Origin: Xiphophorus maculatus
Lineage: Eukaryota; Chordata; Actinopteri; Cyprinodontiformes; Poeciliidae
DNA length: 64,000 bases
NCBI RefSeq assembly: GCF_002775205.1
Contig: NC_036460.1
Span: forward strand, 19,310,402-19,374,401
Direction: 5' to 3'
In this document: positions 34,546 to 46,110 of the stretch, in pieces
Layout of the letters: each line of letters starts with the position of its first letter
Position numbering within the stretch: position 1 is the first letter of the stretch
The notes under the pieces: model-generated
What the model was told of the DNA's origin: nothing
Seen by the model: the letters and a program-made list of their open reading frames with translations, nothing else
Databases searched by the model: none
Position numbers and translations under genes: made by a program

Positions 34546-37500
34546 TAGATGTCTAAACTTGTTTTCTATTCATGACCTACCTGCTGTGTTCTTTAAATTA
34601 CACGGTTATAGACTTTATATACTAATAACATCTGAAGACCTTGTATTATTTAGGGGCATCAAAGTAAAGGCTGCTGAATACAAATGCACACATATAATAC
34701 AATTACAACTTCTCCTTAAATGAATTTCCAGCAGAGGGAGGTGCTGCTCCATGACTACTCTAGTGCTTTAGTGTGTCCCACAGTGAAAAACGAATTAGGT
34801 CAGTTTGCTTTCCCTTTAGAAATATCTTCCATCTACACATGCATTACTTTTTCATGCCTAAACTCTTTCTTTGCCACCCAATGAACACACTTTTATTAGC
34901 TCACTTTGTGTAACATGAACTAAGGCTCAGGTTGACAGGCACATTTGCAGAGGAAACTCTGACAGATGGGGGGACCTTTGGGAACTTTACCTGGAAGGCA
35001 GCTACTAAATGTTTGCAGTTCTTAGTGATCCAGCTAAAGCCACAACAAAACACATAGACATAATATGATTTATCACTTTGCATGGTCGTCTGCTCAGTGT
35101 ACAAAGGTGTAGTAACAAACGCTGCTCAGGAGACAGGGAAACGTATAGAAAACATGGAACCAAAGAGTTAAACTCAAATTTCAGCTTGTTTTCATTGGCT
35201 TTCAGTGGCTTTAGCTATAAAAATGGAATACATCAGAAATCTGTGTCAGAACAGTGGAATTCCTCAATTTAGGGAAAATGTGGTAGGGTAGATGCAACAG
35301 AGAGAAAGCCTTCGAATTTCCTAAATAATAGTTATGTATGTTAAGAAGCTTAAAAATTATGAGGCTGTGTGCGTGACAGCACCTTGAGGGTGTTATGAAA
35401 GACAAAAGGAATGTAGCATGAGCTGTTTGTCTCTATGTCCGCCTAGCAGATGTACATAGAAACATCTTGAACTTGCTGCTACTGACTTTCAAAATGCACC
35501 CCTGTACATTCCAATATCAATCTTTTATCAGTAGTTTGCATCTTTCATAGACTGAGAGAGGAAATGATCACTAACGTATAAAGAGTCAGAAGTGATGTAA
35601 GATGTTTGCATAGCGACGGGCGGGCAAATGTAGAACAAGCGTCACGAGGAGACATGTTGCAACACTTGTATTTACAAAAGAGGAACACAGATGAGAAAAA
35701 AAAACATCACTCTGCTAATTTGCACTGTCAGTCATTTTTATGTGGAAAACTTCCCAAAACATTTTACCACTAGATTACTGATTTCCTGCCAGGACTGGTG
35801 GAGATGAGGAAAGCACAAACTCACATCATCAATATATTTTTTTCCCCAAAAAACTAAAACTGAATCAGAACAGTTATGAAAAATTGCCAAATATGGAAGA
35901 CAGTTAGCATGCACCACAAAGCTTTCAAGTGACGTTTATGACTTTTTTCCACTTCGTAAAATGATCAATTTTGCATTCTTTTATTGTTGTATATTTGTAA
36001 TTTTCCTGATGCTTAACTGTTGTGTTAAACAGGGTTACAGAAGACGCAACTGTTGTGTTGACGCAGTTATGCTAGTTATGCTAGAGCACTCTTTTTAGAG
36101 CTTATATCTATGAAGCTAAATGTTAAGTCATAGAGACTTGAGAATTTGGGTGTACCTCGCTAGATAAGAAGTTTTCTCTTTGAATGTCCTCAAAGGGTTT
36201 TCTTAGAACTATTAACTAAGAAGGTTTTTGTTCAATAAGGGAGCATCATAAACACAGAGGAGACAGCTGTCAACTGTGAGGAGATTATTTATGCTGAGTC
36301 TCCAATGCTAGAAGTCAGGTAATGCTGGGCATGTTCATTTTCAAGTGTCTACATGAAACTGAACATGCCCCTCAGAGGTGAGTCCTGGAATACTCATCAA
36401 GCTGTCTCGAGGTGGCTAATTATATTGATGGGATTATGTCTTTAAAAGTTATTGAATATTGGTAGATTCATATTCAAAGGGTTGTGATCTGTTTGCTTAT
36501 TTCTGTATATCGGTAAGCAGGGACCAGCTTGTTAAAAAAAATGCCTAAGCTGTGTACATTTGTGCAGGTTTTGCATATGCATTAAGGGGGAAGTGTATTT
36601 AGCTTCCTTGAGCTCCTACTTGGAAATGAATCTATATGAGGAATGTGTTGGATGTGTCATAGGAAGTGTTACTGCAACACTGTTTCCTTCCTCAGTGCTT
36701 TCCATACTTTGTACTACCCTGTGAGTCTGTCACTGTGTGCCTAAATTATAGGAATGACTTTGTTTCTTCATGTCAGTCATAAAGTCTTGTATTTTATGCA
36801 GACGTAGAAACTTGCCTACATTTGATAAAGCTGATTCAGAAATATTGACTATATTCTTGTCCAAAATAAAAACATGGCTGAGAAACATGGCATAGCCAGG
36901 GAAACACAGGATGATTAGCCAATTAGTATTCAGTGATGCGTTACTTTTAGGAATATTTTTACCTACTTCATGCTGCCAGACAGATGCTGTTTAAATAATT
37001 TTATTGCTTCTACAGGCCATATTCATTTCACCTGGCAGACATTTTTTTTACTGGCCTTACAGTAATTTGAAGTCTGATGTGAGATCCCAAAAGTGATTCA
37101 TTTACCACAACCACACAAGAGGATCTGCTTTAACACAGGACTTGTCCCCAATTACTCCATTGTATGTCTGATTTCTGGAATCAGTAAATATTTTCAGTAA
37201 GGTCAAGACCAAAGACGTTGGTCAACAAAACCTTACACTATAACTCAGAAAATCATTAGCTGGCTTTGGTGACGAATGCAGTCACAAAAAAGGGTTATCA
37301 GACTTTCCCAATTCTTATTACAAAACTTGCCTGTGTTTTCTTTTACTGTAGGCGTGAACACACTACAAGTGTTTAGCAACACTTGTAGTTATTTATACAT
37401 CTATTTTGACCAGAGTGACCAAACGTCTTTCTTATTTCTGAGTTTGTATGTGGGATGTGTCTGTCTGTTAGTTTTAGAACAGCTATAAGGAGAGTAGTAA

Positions 37501-38540
37501 ATGCAAAGTCATGATGAATTGTCTGAGTTGGTAAACTGTGAAGCTGGACAAAATGTGCAGTCAAAGACCATCCCAAAGGCAACAGAAAGATGGGTATACC
37601 CGGGGAACAACTGTCAGGAAAAGCCCCATACGTCGCATCAGCTTTCTTAGCTGTTAAACAGATAGCAGCCATATTGTGGTTGGGCTCTGCCCAGCGTCAT
37701 AAAATCCTTTGTTTCCTCTTTTTATAGCCGTCACTACCTGTAATTGTGATCCAGCTCGCTCAGGCAGTCACTTCCCAATAGAGCGGCCCATTTGTGCGTG
37801 CACACCACGTGCGTCTAGTACTGGATGCAAAGTTCCTGATGTGGACTGTGACTGTTCACAAACAAGTCGTGTCAGCACCTGCAACAACCACTTACTTTTG
37901 CATGAAACTGTACTATTACATATGTTATGGGATTTCAATTGTTAGTGGAGAGGAACATCTCCAAAAAAACATGTTTATAAAATCTCCTGTCCAACACTTA
38001 TGGTCACACCTAAAAAAACATATTATGTTGCGTTTTTTGAAGCATGTAGCATTGTTTAAAAAACATATATGCCCTTTAGCATGTCCTGGAACATCTAATT
38101 GGTCATTAATCTGTCCCTCTACACAAGTTAGGTATGGCAAATGAGTAAAAAAAATAAACTTCTTTAAAGAGCACTGGAAAAAGAAGAGTAGCCTGAATGA
38201 CCAATTTTCCATAATAATTACAACACAATCCACATACCAGCCAGCTGTTTGGTAGGCATGACAAAAATACTGTTTTTGTCATTCAATCATTAACATAATA
38301 AATTTGTTGAATGCTACAGAGACTTAAACCACAAATATTAAAATCTGGGTGAGCAATAAAACAACTAATAAATATGAATGTGTCTCATATTTTATGATAG
38401 ACATGATGGAGGTCAAGAGATGCTGTTGGCCAGTATCCTTTGAAGAGGTCCTGGGAAACTTGTGAAACATCATGATATCATGGACTATTTGAAATATGAG
38501 AATATTTTAAAGTAAGAAAACTGCTGGATTCACAAATCTA
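34546..38540. other. Intergenic DNA, no gene recognised
   Basis: AT-rich sequence with no supported coding exon or RNA gene. The only structured feature noted is the 12-bp hairpin at 37362-37389 (arms ACTACAAGTGTT, loop TAGC). Confidence 0.4.
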
Positions 38541-38544
38541 TGGC

Positions 38545-38985
38545 AAACATAACCAGGCCCTGCTACACAGTTACCAATGCAGCCCCAAGACTAAACAGCC
38601 CCAAACCCCCTACTAGCTCTAACCTCAACTCCATGTACCTCCCACCATCCACAAACCTCAACATGAATTCCCTCACAGAACTACCCCATGTGTTTGGGGA
38701 GCACATGCCCCCAAACACAGACCCCATGAATCTCCCATCCAAATAGGAGGCATTCCCACAAGAGAGCTCTGCCCCAAAAATGACGATGAGAACACATCAA
38801 CACAGCTTGAGGTCCGCACACAGCCCCTGCTTCAGTCCCACACAACAGACCCGCAGGTGTCCAAGTATGCCTGCAATGCACCCACCCTGACACCACCCAG
38901 CACAGCACACCCCCATGCCAACCCCTCTCCAAAGTGAAGCCATGCCCCTGATATTGCTGCCACACACCATTGACAACCAGGCACA
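38545..38985 (+). other. C-rich, G-poor strand-asymmetric tract
   Basis: About 440 bp in which the plus strand is rich in C and A and very poor in G, with loosely repeated CCCCAAA, CCCACA and CCTC words. No recognised coding frame or transposon accounts for it. Confidence 0.6.
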
Positions 38986-41406
38986 TTAAACAATTTATTT
39001 ATTTTCTTTTCTTACTTTTCTTTTACGTGTAGTGTCCGACTGTGTACCAATTAAATTAAAGTAGTTAATCTATCAGATTTACTTTCACAAGAAGGGCATT
39101 ATGGCTTGTGCTATAACGCTGCAAGTGAGGCGTTTGACACTGTAATAACAATAGTAACAGCATTTTATCAGTGTAGTGTGATAACAAAAGGGGAGGAAGA
39201 AAATTACGAGTCTTGAGCAGACTGTTAGCTAACTAAGTTGACCTTATCAGATAAGCTGTGATGATCTTATAGCATCAGATGCTATATGACACTTTATTGG
39301 TGTCATAAAAATACAGACTGTGGTTTTGTTGCCTAAAGATGATAATGAGATCCAAATGAGTACATCATGTTATTTTTTTATTTTTGCATAGATGCATAAT
39401 AACTCATTGTAACAGGCCTACTTTGTTTGCTCACCATTAACCCCTATGTTTGTATTTGTTCCTGATTTTTTTCCCCTCCTGTTTTCTTTGTTTCGACGAT
39501 GCTTATTTTTATAGGAAGGAATTCTGCTGGTGTCGGCGCTGCTAGTGTCCCTGTGGTATGTATTCCTGGGAGGTCAGCCAAGGCTAAATACACACATGCT
39601 GTATCCATTCCTTTCCTTTTTAATAACCAAACCCACCAGAAACACGCCTACACGCATACACACACCACTCACTTTTTTCAACCCACCTGTTCAAACACCA
39701 CTGTGTATATGTTCATACACGTGCAAGCTCACAAAGAGGCCTATTGTGCTCAGGTCTTCGATGTCCATGCTGTGTCATGAATTGACTCGGCAGCCACAAG
39801 CCCTTTGCTGATTTTAGCCTAAATATGAAATACGGGCCTAAAATAACAGGCATTGACAAAAAGGCAACTGAGCCAAAATTGTGCCCCATCAGCATTGTGT
39901 GTTTTAAAGAAAGGACTTAAAATACAGGTCATCTTGGACACATAAGTTATGCAGACGGATGTTTGAAATCATATTGGAAATCAAAAATAAAGAAATGAAA
40001 ATTTTCTTTTCAAATATGCATTGAAGTTCACCTCTATTTTAGATAGATTACAGCAACTACACAGAAAGCATGCCACTATCTCAATTATATTTTGTGGATA
40101 TTTCACAGCTGTGCTGCTTTAGATGTTCCTAAGATATATGCATATCAATTCAAGAAACAGCAAGCGCTAATTAGGCGACTGCAGAGTGCTTCTCATTTTG
40201 TGCTATGGGATTTTATCTTGCACTGATAATCTCATTATGTGTGTGGCCATTTAGGGACACTTTCTGGCAGTTATGTGTAAAACAAATTGCTGAATAACTT
40301 GCAATTCATCTGTAAATGACGTGTGTACAAAAAAAGACGCCATGATACTCATTTTCACATGTAAATGAAGACCTGTTTCGCGTAAATAATCTGATGAATA
40401 GGAACGCAACGAACAATTTGGAATTTGTTGAGAGTATTGGGGACACCTTTACAACTGAGTTGGGCCACACTTTTTAGCAGAAACAAGTTTGTAAAAAAAC
40501 AATTTAATCCACTGGAGGGAACAACCGTTCTACTCTACAAATGAAAGTCTTGCATTAACAAATTGATCATTTTTGATGGTAAGCAGTCACTGAATCTGTC
40601 AGCCTTTGGACATTTTTTAAAGACTATTATCAATAGCTGCATGATGATGATATGATGATACACTACTTTAATTAAATAATGTCTTTATACATCTGATAAT
40701 TAAGAAAAGATGATTCAGAGTACCAACAGACTTTTTCTGGCTTGTCAAAATGGAATGTTGCAACTCAAAGGCACCACATATGCTGCACTTAGATGGCACT
40801 GTTACAACGTGTACATATCAACTCCTCAAGTCACACTACACCAACCTTCAAACTGAACTGCACAATCTTCATCCCTACACAGGCTCAACATACATCACAG
40901 CAGTGACAAGGCTTAATGTGTCACAGACTGCAATATATTTCTCCATATTTAGACCATACAAGAGCTGTTTTTAGATACACCAACATGCTTAACAAGAAAT
41001 GACAGTGTTACTTTGGCATATGTTGCCAAGTGGTGCGTATTTGTGAGACATTCACACCCAATGAACTTGGTGAGATTCTACAGCATAACAAGGTAGTCAA
41101 AACTGATACTTTGACCTGTTGGGGGGAAGTAGAACTGGAATGACTTTCAGGGTGTTAAACAGTAACAGATGCTTTCATAATAATTAATCTTTAAGGTATT
41201 ATTGTTCTCTGTAACTTTGTGTGTTGTAAATTTTCTTTATGCTCTCGTTTAAATATTGGTTTTGATTTGACAACACTGATTCCTGTGCGGTGTGTAAATC
41301 CTTTATTCCCTTGGTAAATATTAAGCCCAGTTTCCTTTGCTTAGTGCCAGGCCATTGGGCTTGTGAGACATCTGTTACTCCTGGTTTTCAGCTCTATATA
41401 ATTTTT
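38986..41406. other. Intergenic DNA, no supported gene
   Basis: No recognised gene or repeat apart from a possible mini-exon at 39515-39555, which is treated as a finding because the evidence is only splice-site context. A short 9-bp inverted repeat (TATAGCATC/GATGCTATA) lies near 39270. Confidence 0.35.
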
Positions 41407-41704
41407 GGTAACACTTTATTTGATGGGTTGAGAATAAGACTGTCATGACACCGTCATAAACATGAGTAAGTCTTCATGAAAGTGTCATTCAGTAAATTAT
41501 GACACTTTTAATACAAAGTTTAATACAAAATGTCTTTGTTATGACAACTTATCATTAACCAAGAAATCATGATCTGACATAAATTTGTTATAAAAGTATT
41601 ACTGATTAAACTTAAAAAAATCTGTAGCTTTATGTTATTAAAGCTAAAGTTTAATCAGGAATACCTTTATAGCAAATTTATGTCAGATCATGATTTCTTG
41701 GTTA
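41407..41704 (+). mobile_element. Palindromic MITE-like element, copy B
   Basis: This is the opposite-orientation partner of the copy at 12196-12556. It begins GGTAACACTTTATTTGA, contains CATAAACATGAGTAAGTCTTCATGA and ends in the long palindrome 41557-41704 built on CCAAGAAATCATGATCTGACAT. Differences between the copies show divergence after insertion. Confidence 0.65.
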
Positions 41705-43179
41705 GGTTTGGTTAGGTTTAATGGTGGATTTTCCTGTTTCTGTAGCCATGTTGTGGCTTGCCTTCCACTTGAGAATTAAACATTCAGATATTCTTTGCCT
41801 GCTGTTTTCTGCCAACTCATCCTGGATCCTACCACACCAGTGTACTGACAAATCGGGGTAAAATAAAACACCACAAATAAGAGTACTATTCAGCTAATAA
41901 GTGGTAAGATCAACTTGGGAAGGAACTGCTGACGTATTATGGCCCAGGCTTTGGAAAATGTCAAAGAGATGCTGAAAATTGCAGGGAGAAAACATTTTGG
42001 TGCAGCAGTGACATGTTTATACAAATTTTCCATCTATGTTGCATTGCCCCCCCTCTAAATTTTCAAAGAAATAGGAAATGAAATCTTTCTTGCTAAAATC
42101 TTTCAAGTTTGTAAACCATAAGTTTGCATAACGACAAAAAGTGCTTTGTACTTTAAGACCAAACCAGCCCTCTCCAGCACTAATGCCTGCAACATTCAGT
42201 CATGTGCCCTTTTACACAGAAAGCTGTTTTTATTCTGGTGTGTCACACATCTGCTGTCAATAGACCCACCAAAACGGTTATAATGTATTTTCATACGATC
42301 ATGAGAAAAGGAAATAAAAACAGGAAGTGCAAAGTCTAAAAGGAGAAGTACCAGTTGAGGCTTTAGAAACAGGAAGTGTGAAGTGAACATGTATGGGCCA
42401 GTATGTTTTGAAAGATCTATTTTAATAACAGAAATAGATGTGAAACTGGCTGACGGGACTTTCTTTTCCTGCCCAACACCCAGAAGAAACACATCAGGCT
42501 ATAAAAGGCTAAACACTGAAAAGACAGATGAGGTCCTAGGGCGGATATGTGTATATATATACAAATATATATATATGTGTGTGTGTGTTTGGAGGTGGGG
42601 GGAAGAAGGGTATCAAGTCAAGGCCCAGGGATATTAAATAAATGTAATTATGTCAGTAACATTTTCCTATGATGTTCCATAGGTTACAAAATTTAATTCT
42701 ACTGAGTTTCTATGCAGCATAGAAGATATATCTTTTATTAATGAAATTGGCCAGATATATTTATATCCAGCGACAAGCACGTTATGAGGTTAATTGAATT
42801 TGTTTTAATTTTTTTAATTAAATTCTGTATTTTTTCAGTCATAGTGTGTAGTAAAGAGATAATTCTCTGAGCCATAGAAAGCTAAAAACTAGACAGAGAC
42901 ACTCAGCTAAATGTAGTTATTTGAAACTATTAAACTGTAAAAATATCTATTTAATACACTATATTAACAGATTTTAAATGTCCACACTTTCACAAAAGAC
43001 TTTTAAATTATATTATGAATCCTGACAACGTCACTTTAGCATGGTGACATGGACTAGCTGTCTAGCTGCTAGCCTTTCACAACTGTTTCTTTAATTTTGT
43101 ACAAACTTATTCAATAAAATGTTTTTCTATCACAACAAAGGGAACTATTACAATCAATAACTGTTATCTTCAGTTATAT
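41705..43179. other. Intergenic DNA with a small TA/TG microsatellite
   Basis: A compound (TA)n(TG)n repeat lies at about 42549-42588. No gene or other element is recognised in this stretch. Confidence 0.4.
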
Positions 43180-43625
43180 ATCTCAAATATGACTTAAAAG
43201 AAATGATCTCTTTATTAATGTTATGCCTTGAAATTGGATCTCTGTCTCTTCAAGAAACTCTTGCTCTTTCACTCCACCTTCAGGGAGTCATTACTAGTAG
43301 CTCATATAATGAGCTCAGCAAATACACTGTTTCAGCTGATGTTTGCTAATTGCTGCAAGCTAGTTTGAAGAAGCTGAGTCAGGGAATCGTGAAAGATGGC
43401 TGTTCTGTGAGGCAGAAGTTGATAAGCTTGGAAATTGCAGCTTAGAGTAGGAGCTTCAGCCTCGAAGGCAGTAACACAAGGTAGTTTGCACAGCTCAATA
43501 GGATTTCTCAAATATGCATGAGAGAATCAAGGAAACATCCCAGATATGTTTTTGATGTAGGAATAACATTTTAACATGATGTAAAGCTAAATAAAAGTTG
43601 ATTTTGCATAATACTGCCCCTTAAA
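43180..43625 (-). repeat. Dispersed fish repeat (MITE or SINE-like)
   Basis: The right end TAACATTTTAACATGATGTAAAGCTAAATAAAAGTTGATTTTGCATAATACTGCCCCTTTAA and the internal TTTCTCAAATATGCATGAGAG match, in reverse orientation, a repeat that I recognise as common in teleost genomes. The left boundary is approximate and no target duplication was located. Confidence 0.5.
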
Positions 43626-43647
43626 AACAAAAGACTCATTACCTTTT

Positions 43648-43738
43648 GTCAAAGTTAAAGGTCTGACCTTTAACTTTGACTTTATGACCTCATACCTCAT
43701 ACCTCGTGATGTCCAACATTACTGAGTTGGACATCACG
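43648..43738. repeat. Two adjacent perfect hairpins
   Basis: Hairpin 1 has 16-bp arms (43648-43663 and 43665-43680; GTCAAAGTTAAAGGTC) with a single-base loop. Hairpin 2 has 13-bp arms (43705-43717 and 43726-43738; CGTGATGTCCAAC) with an 8-nt loop. A CATACCTCATACCTC duplication lies between them. Confidence 0.85.
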
Positions 43739-43739
43739 T

Positions 43740-45010
43740 AACTATCGTGTGACAAACATGCACCATTGTTATGCATTGAGTTAGAAATATTGGTGGTTGG
43801 GAAAAAGACAACGATCAAACATTAATGAAGAAGAATCTAAAAATGGATGCAATGTTTTGCTATTAATGGTCAACATTACAAAAGCTAGATAAAGTCTAAG
43901 ACTATAACTTTTCACAAGTCAGAAAAAAGTTTTCATTTAAAAAAATAATGAACATTTAGGAAGAAGGTCATGCATCTCAGCTTGATTAATTACAACCGTA
44001 TCATGTACCTATGCTCCACAGTTCTCTGTGTTTTGCTTTGGTTAACTAAGACCCACACCCGCTGATGTGATGATGACAGATCATCATTAGATCAGGTGTT
44101 AAATTAGCTGACCAACCACCGCTCCTGTTCACGCCACCACTTACCAATATTTGCACAATTGACATCAAGTTATAAAACATAATACTGTAATAAACTGATT
44201 GTTCTGTTTGTGGGTTTTATGTTCCGTTCTTTGCTTGGGAAATTCTCGCATGTTTTATGGTTTTGATGTTACTGATACACTTGTACATTATTTCTTCACT
44301 GCTGCCTAGTGGAGTTGTTATGTGGTTGCCACAGCAACAAATGTGTGAGCGCTGAGTATAGCTAATAGGAAGAGAGTAACAAGAAAAATTCATTGTAGCA
44401 CTATGCAGCCACAGTAAGTTGTGAAAGTTCAAGAAGTGACAAACTTAATTTGACTAATATTCATAACAATAATCAAAAAGGATAAGATATCTCATGACGT
44501 ATTTAACAAGCTATGGTTCCTATAGCGACAGTTATGTAAAATTAAAGTAATTGTCCAATATACAACTAAAATTTGTTTAGACCTTTCTTGCATCTTGACA
44601 GAACTAACAGAAACCAAACTGTTTATAGATTTATTTCCAGGGAGACACATGTTTTACATATTAAAACATTTACAATTTTCTCAGACAAAATATTATAGAA
44701 ATCATACAAAAAATAAGGGTGCTATGACCATTATTTCTTGTATGTGGGATGTATGACTATCCCACATTGCAATGAAAAGTATGGTTTTCTTGACGCAGTG
44801 AATAATAATGGCGCCTGCAGGTGCACATCACTAACTATCACAGCTAATATATTACTGAACTGGACAACTAATAGGCGCTGTCCGAGTCAGTTTCTCTAAT
44901 TCTACTTTTCAAATGTATATGTTTGAGTAAAATGAACATTGTTCTTTTATTCTATTAACTACTGACAACAATTTAGTATGTATTTGCAGAAAATGAGATA
45001 TGGTCAAAAT
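43740..45010. other. Intergenic DNA, nothing recognised
   Basis: AT-rich noncoding sequence without a supported feature. Confidence 0.4.
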
Positions 45011-45014
45011 AACA

Positions 45015-45140
45015 AAAAAGATGCAACAACACTAATGTTCTAACTCAGGAAGAGTTTAGAAAACAATATTTAGTGGAATAACCATGAGGTTTTCAATGGG
45101 GTTCAGTGCAGTGGACTCTTAATTTTTTCCAGAGCCGTAT
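45015..45140. mobile_element. DNA-transposon terminal fragment
   Basis: AATATTTAGTGGAATAACCATGAGGTTTTCAATGGGGTTCAGTGCAGTGGACTCTTAATTTTTTCCAGAGC resembles the end of a common vertebrate Tc1/mariner-type element whose inverted end reads CTCTGGAAAAAATTAAGAG. Only the end is recognisable. Confidence 0.4.
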
Positions 45141-45899
45141 GTCAATGGATATGACCTCAAGCTTATCTTGGCAATGGGTTCAGAGTCAGTTTATCACAAA
45201 GGACTTTATGATTATGAGTCTATTTAGCCTGATCAAAGTTTAACCCAAATTTCTGATTTACAAGACATAAACTCTTGGAAGAGTACAATAAAACTTGGTC
45301 TTGGTTATACAGTCTTTATAGCATCCGTCCATTTATGACTCAGCAGTCTGACCAAAGACTCTAATTCAAGGAACAAATCTGGTTTTTTAGAGTCCACTAA
45401 AGTCTACAGATGTACTGTTTTGTGCTTTTCACAGTGCTTCATTCATACTTTATTTCTTGTTTTTATTAAGTAAGGAAACCAAAGTGAATCAACTTAAGTC
45501 AATAGCAACATGTGCTGTCACTTATAACTTCCTACTTCTACACATGTTGTTTTTGAGCATACCTATATGTGATTATTAATTCATCATCTTGCATGGTACT
45601 TAAAATCAAACCACACTAGTGAGACTTGAAATGTTCAGATTCCAGCATAGTGATACTTTATCATTAAAATGTCAAAAATATTTCCTGAGGCCTTGCTTTA
45701 AGACACATCAAAATCTCCATAAAAGCGTGCTACTGTAAATGGGAGATTGTCCTAAATCCCTCCAAGGATACCTTTAGTACCAAAGAGACCCACTAGTGAA
45801 AGTAAAATTCGAGAGAGGAAGAGTGGATCATCAGGAACTGAGAAGTGGTGAACATAGTCGACAGAGAGGGGGGGAAGTTAGGGGATTTTTACTCTGCCT

Positions 45900-46110
45900 T
45901 CACCCTCACACACTGCTCTACTCCTCCACCTTCCTCCTCCTCCTCCTCCATCTCCTGTGTCTGCTCTCTGTTGTGTTTGCGTCACACAAGTGGAGTTAGA
46001 TTACAGCACAGTAGGAGGGGTGAACTGGAGCCTGTAGCTGAGGAATGTAACTAAGTGATAGAACATGGCTATAAAAGGATTGCACTTCCCCTCCGATACT
46101 CTGATGTCAC
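45900..46110 (+). promoter_or_regulatory. Orphan TATA-type promoter candidate
   Basis: A canonical GGCTATAAAAGG box at 46069-46080 is preceded by pyrimidine-rich CTCC repeats (45925-45955) and a GCGTCACACAAG segment. It is followed by pyrimidine-rich transcribed-type sequence and a possible donor (TACTG|TAAGAG near 46240). No coding exon on the plus strand was found downstream, so it may drive a noncoding transcript, or be chance. Confidence 0.3.
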
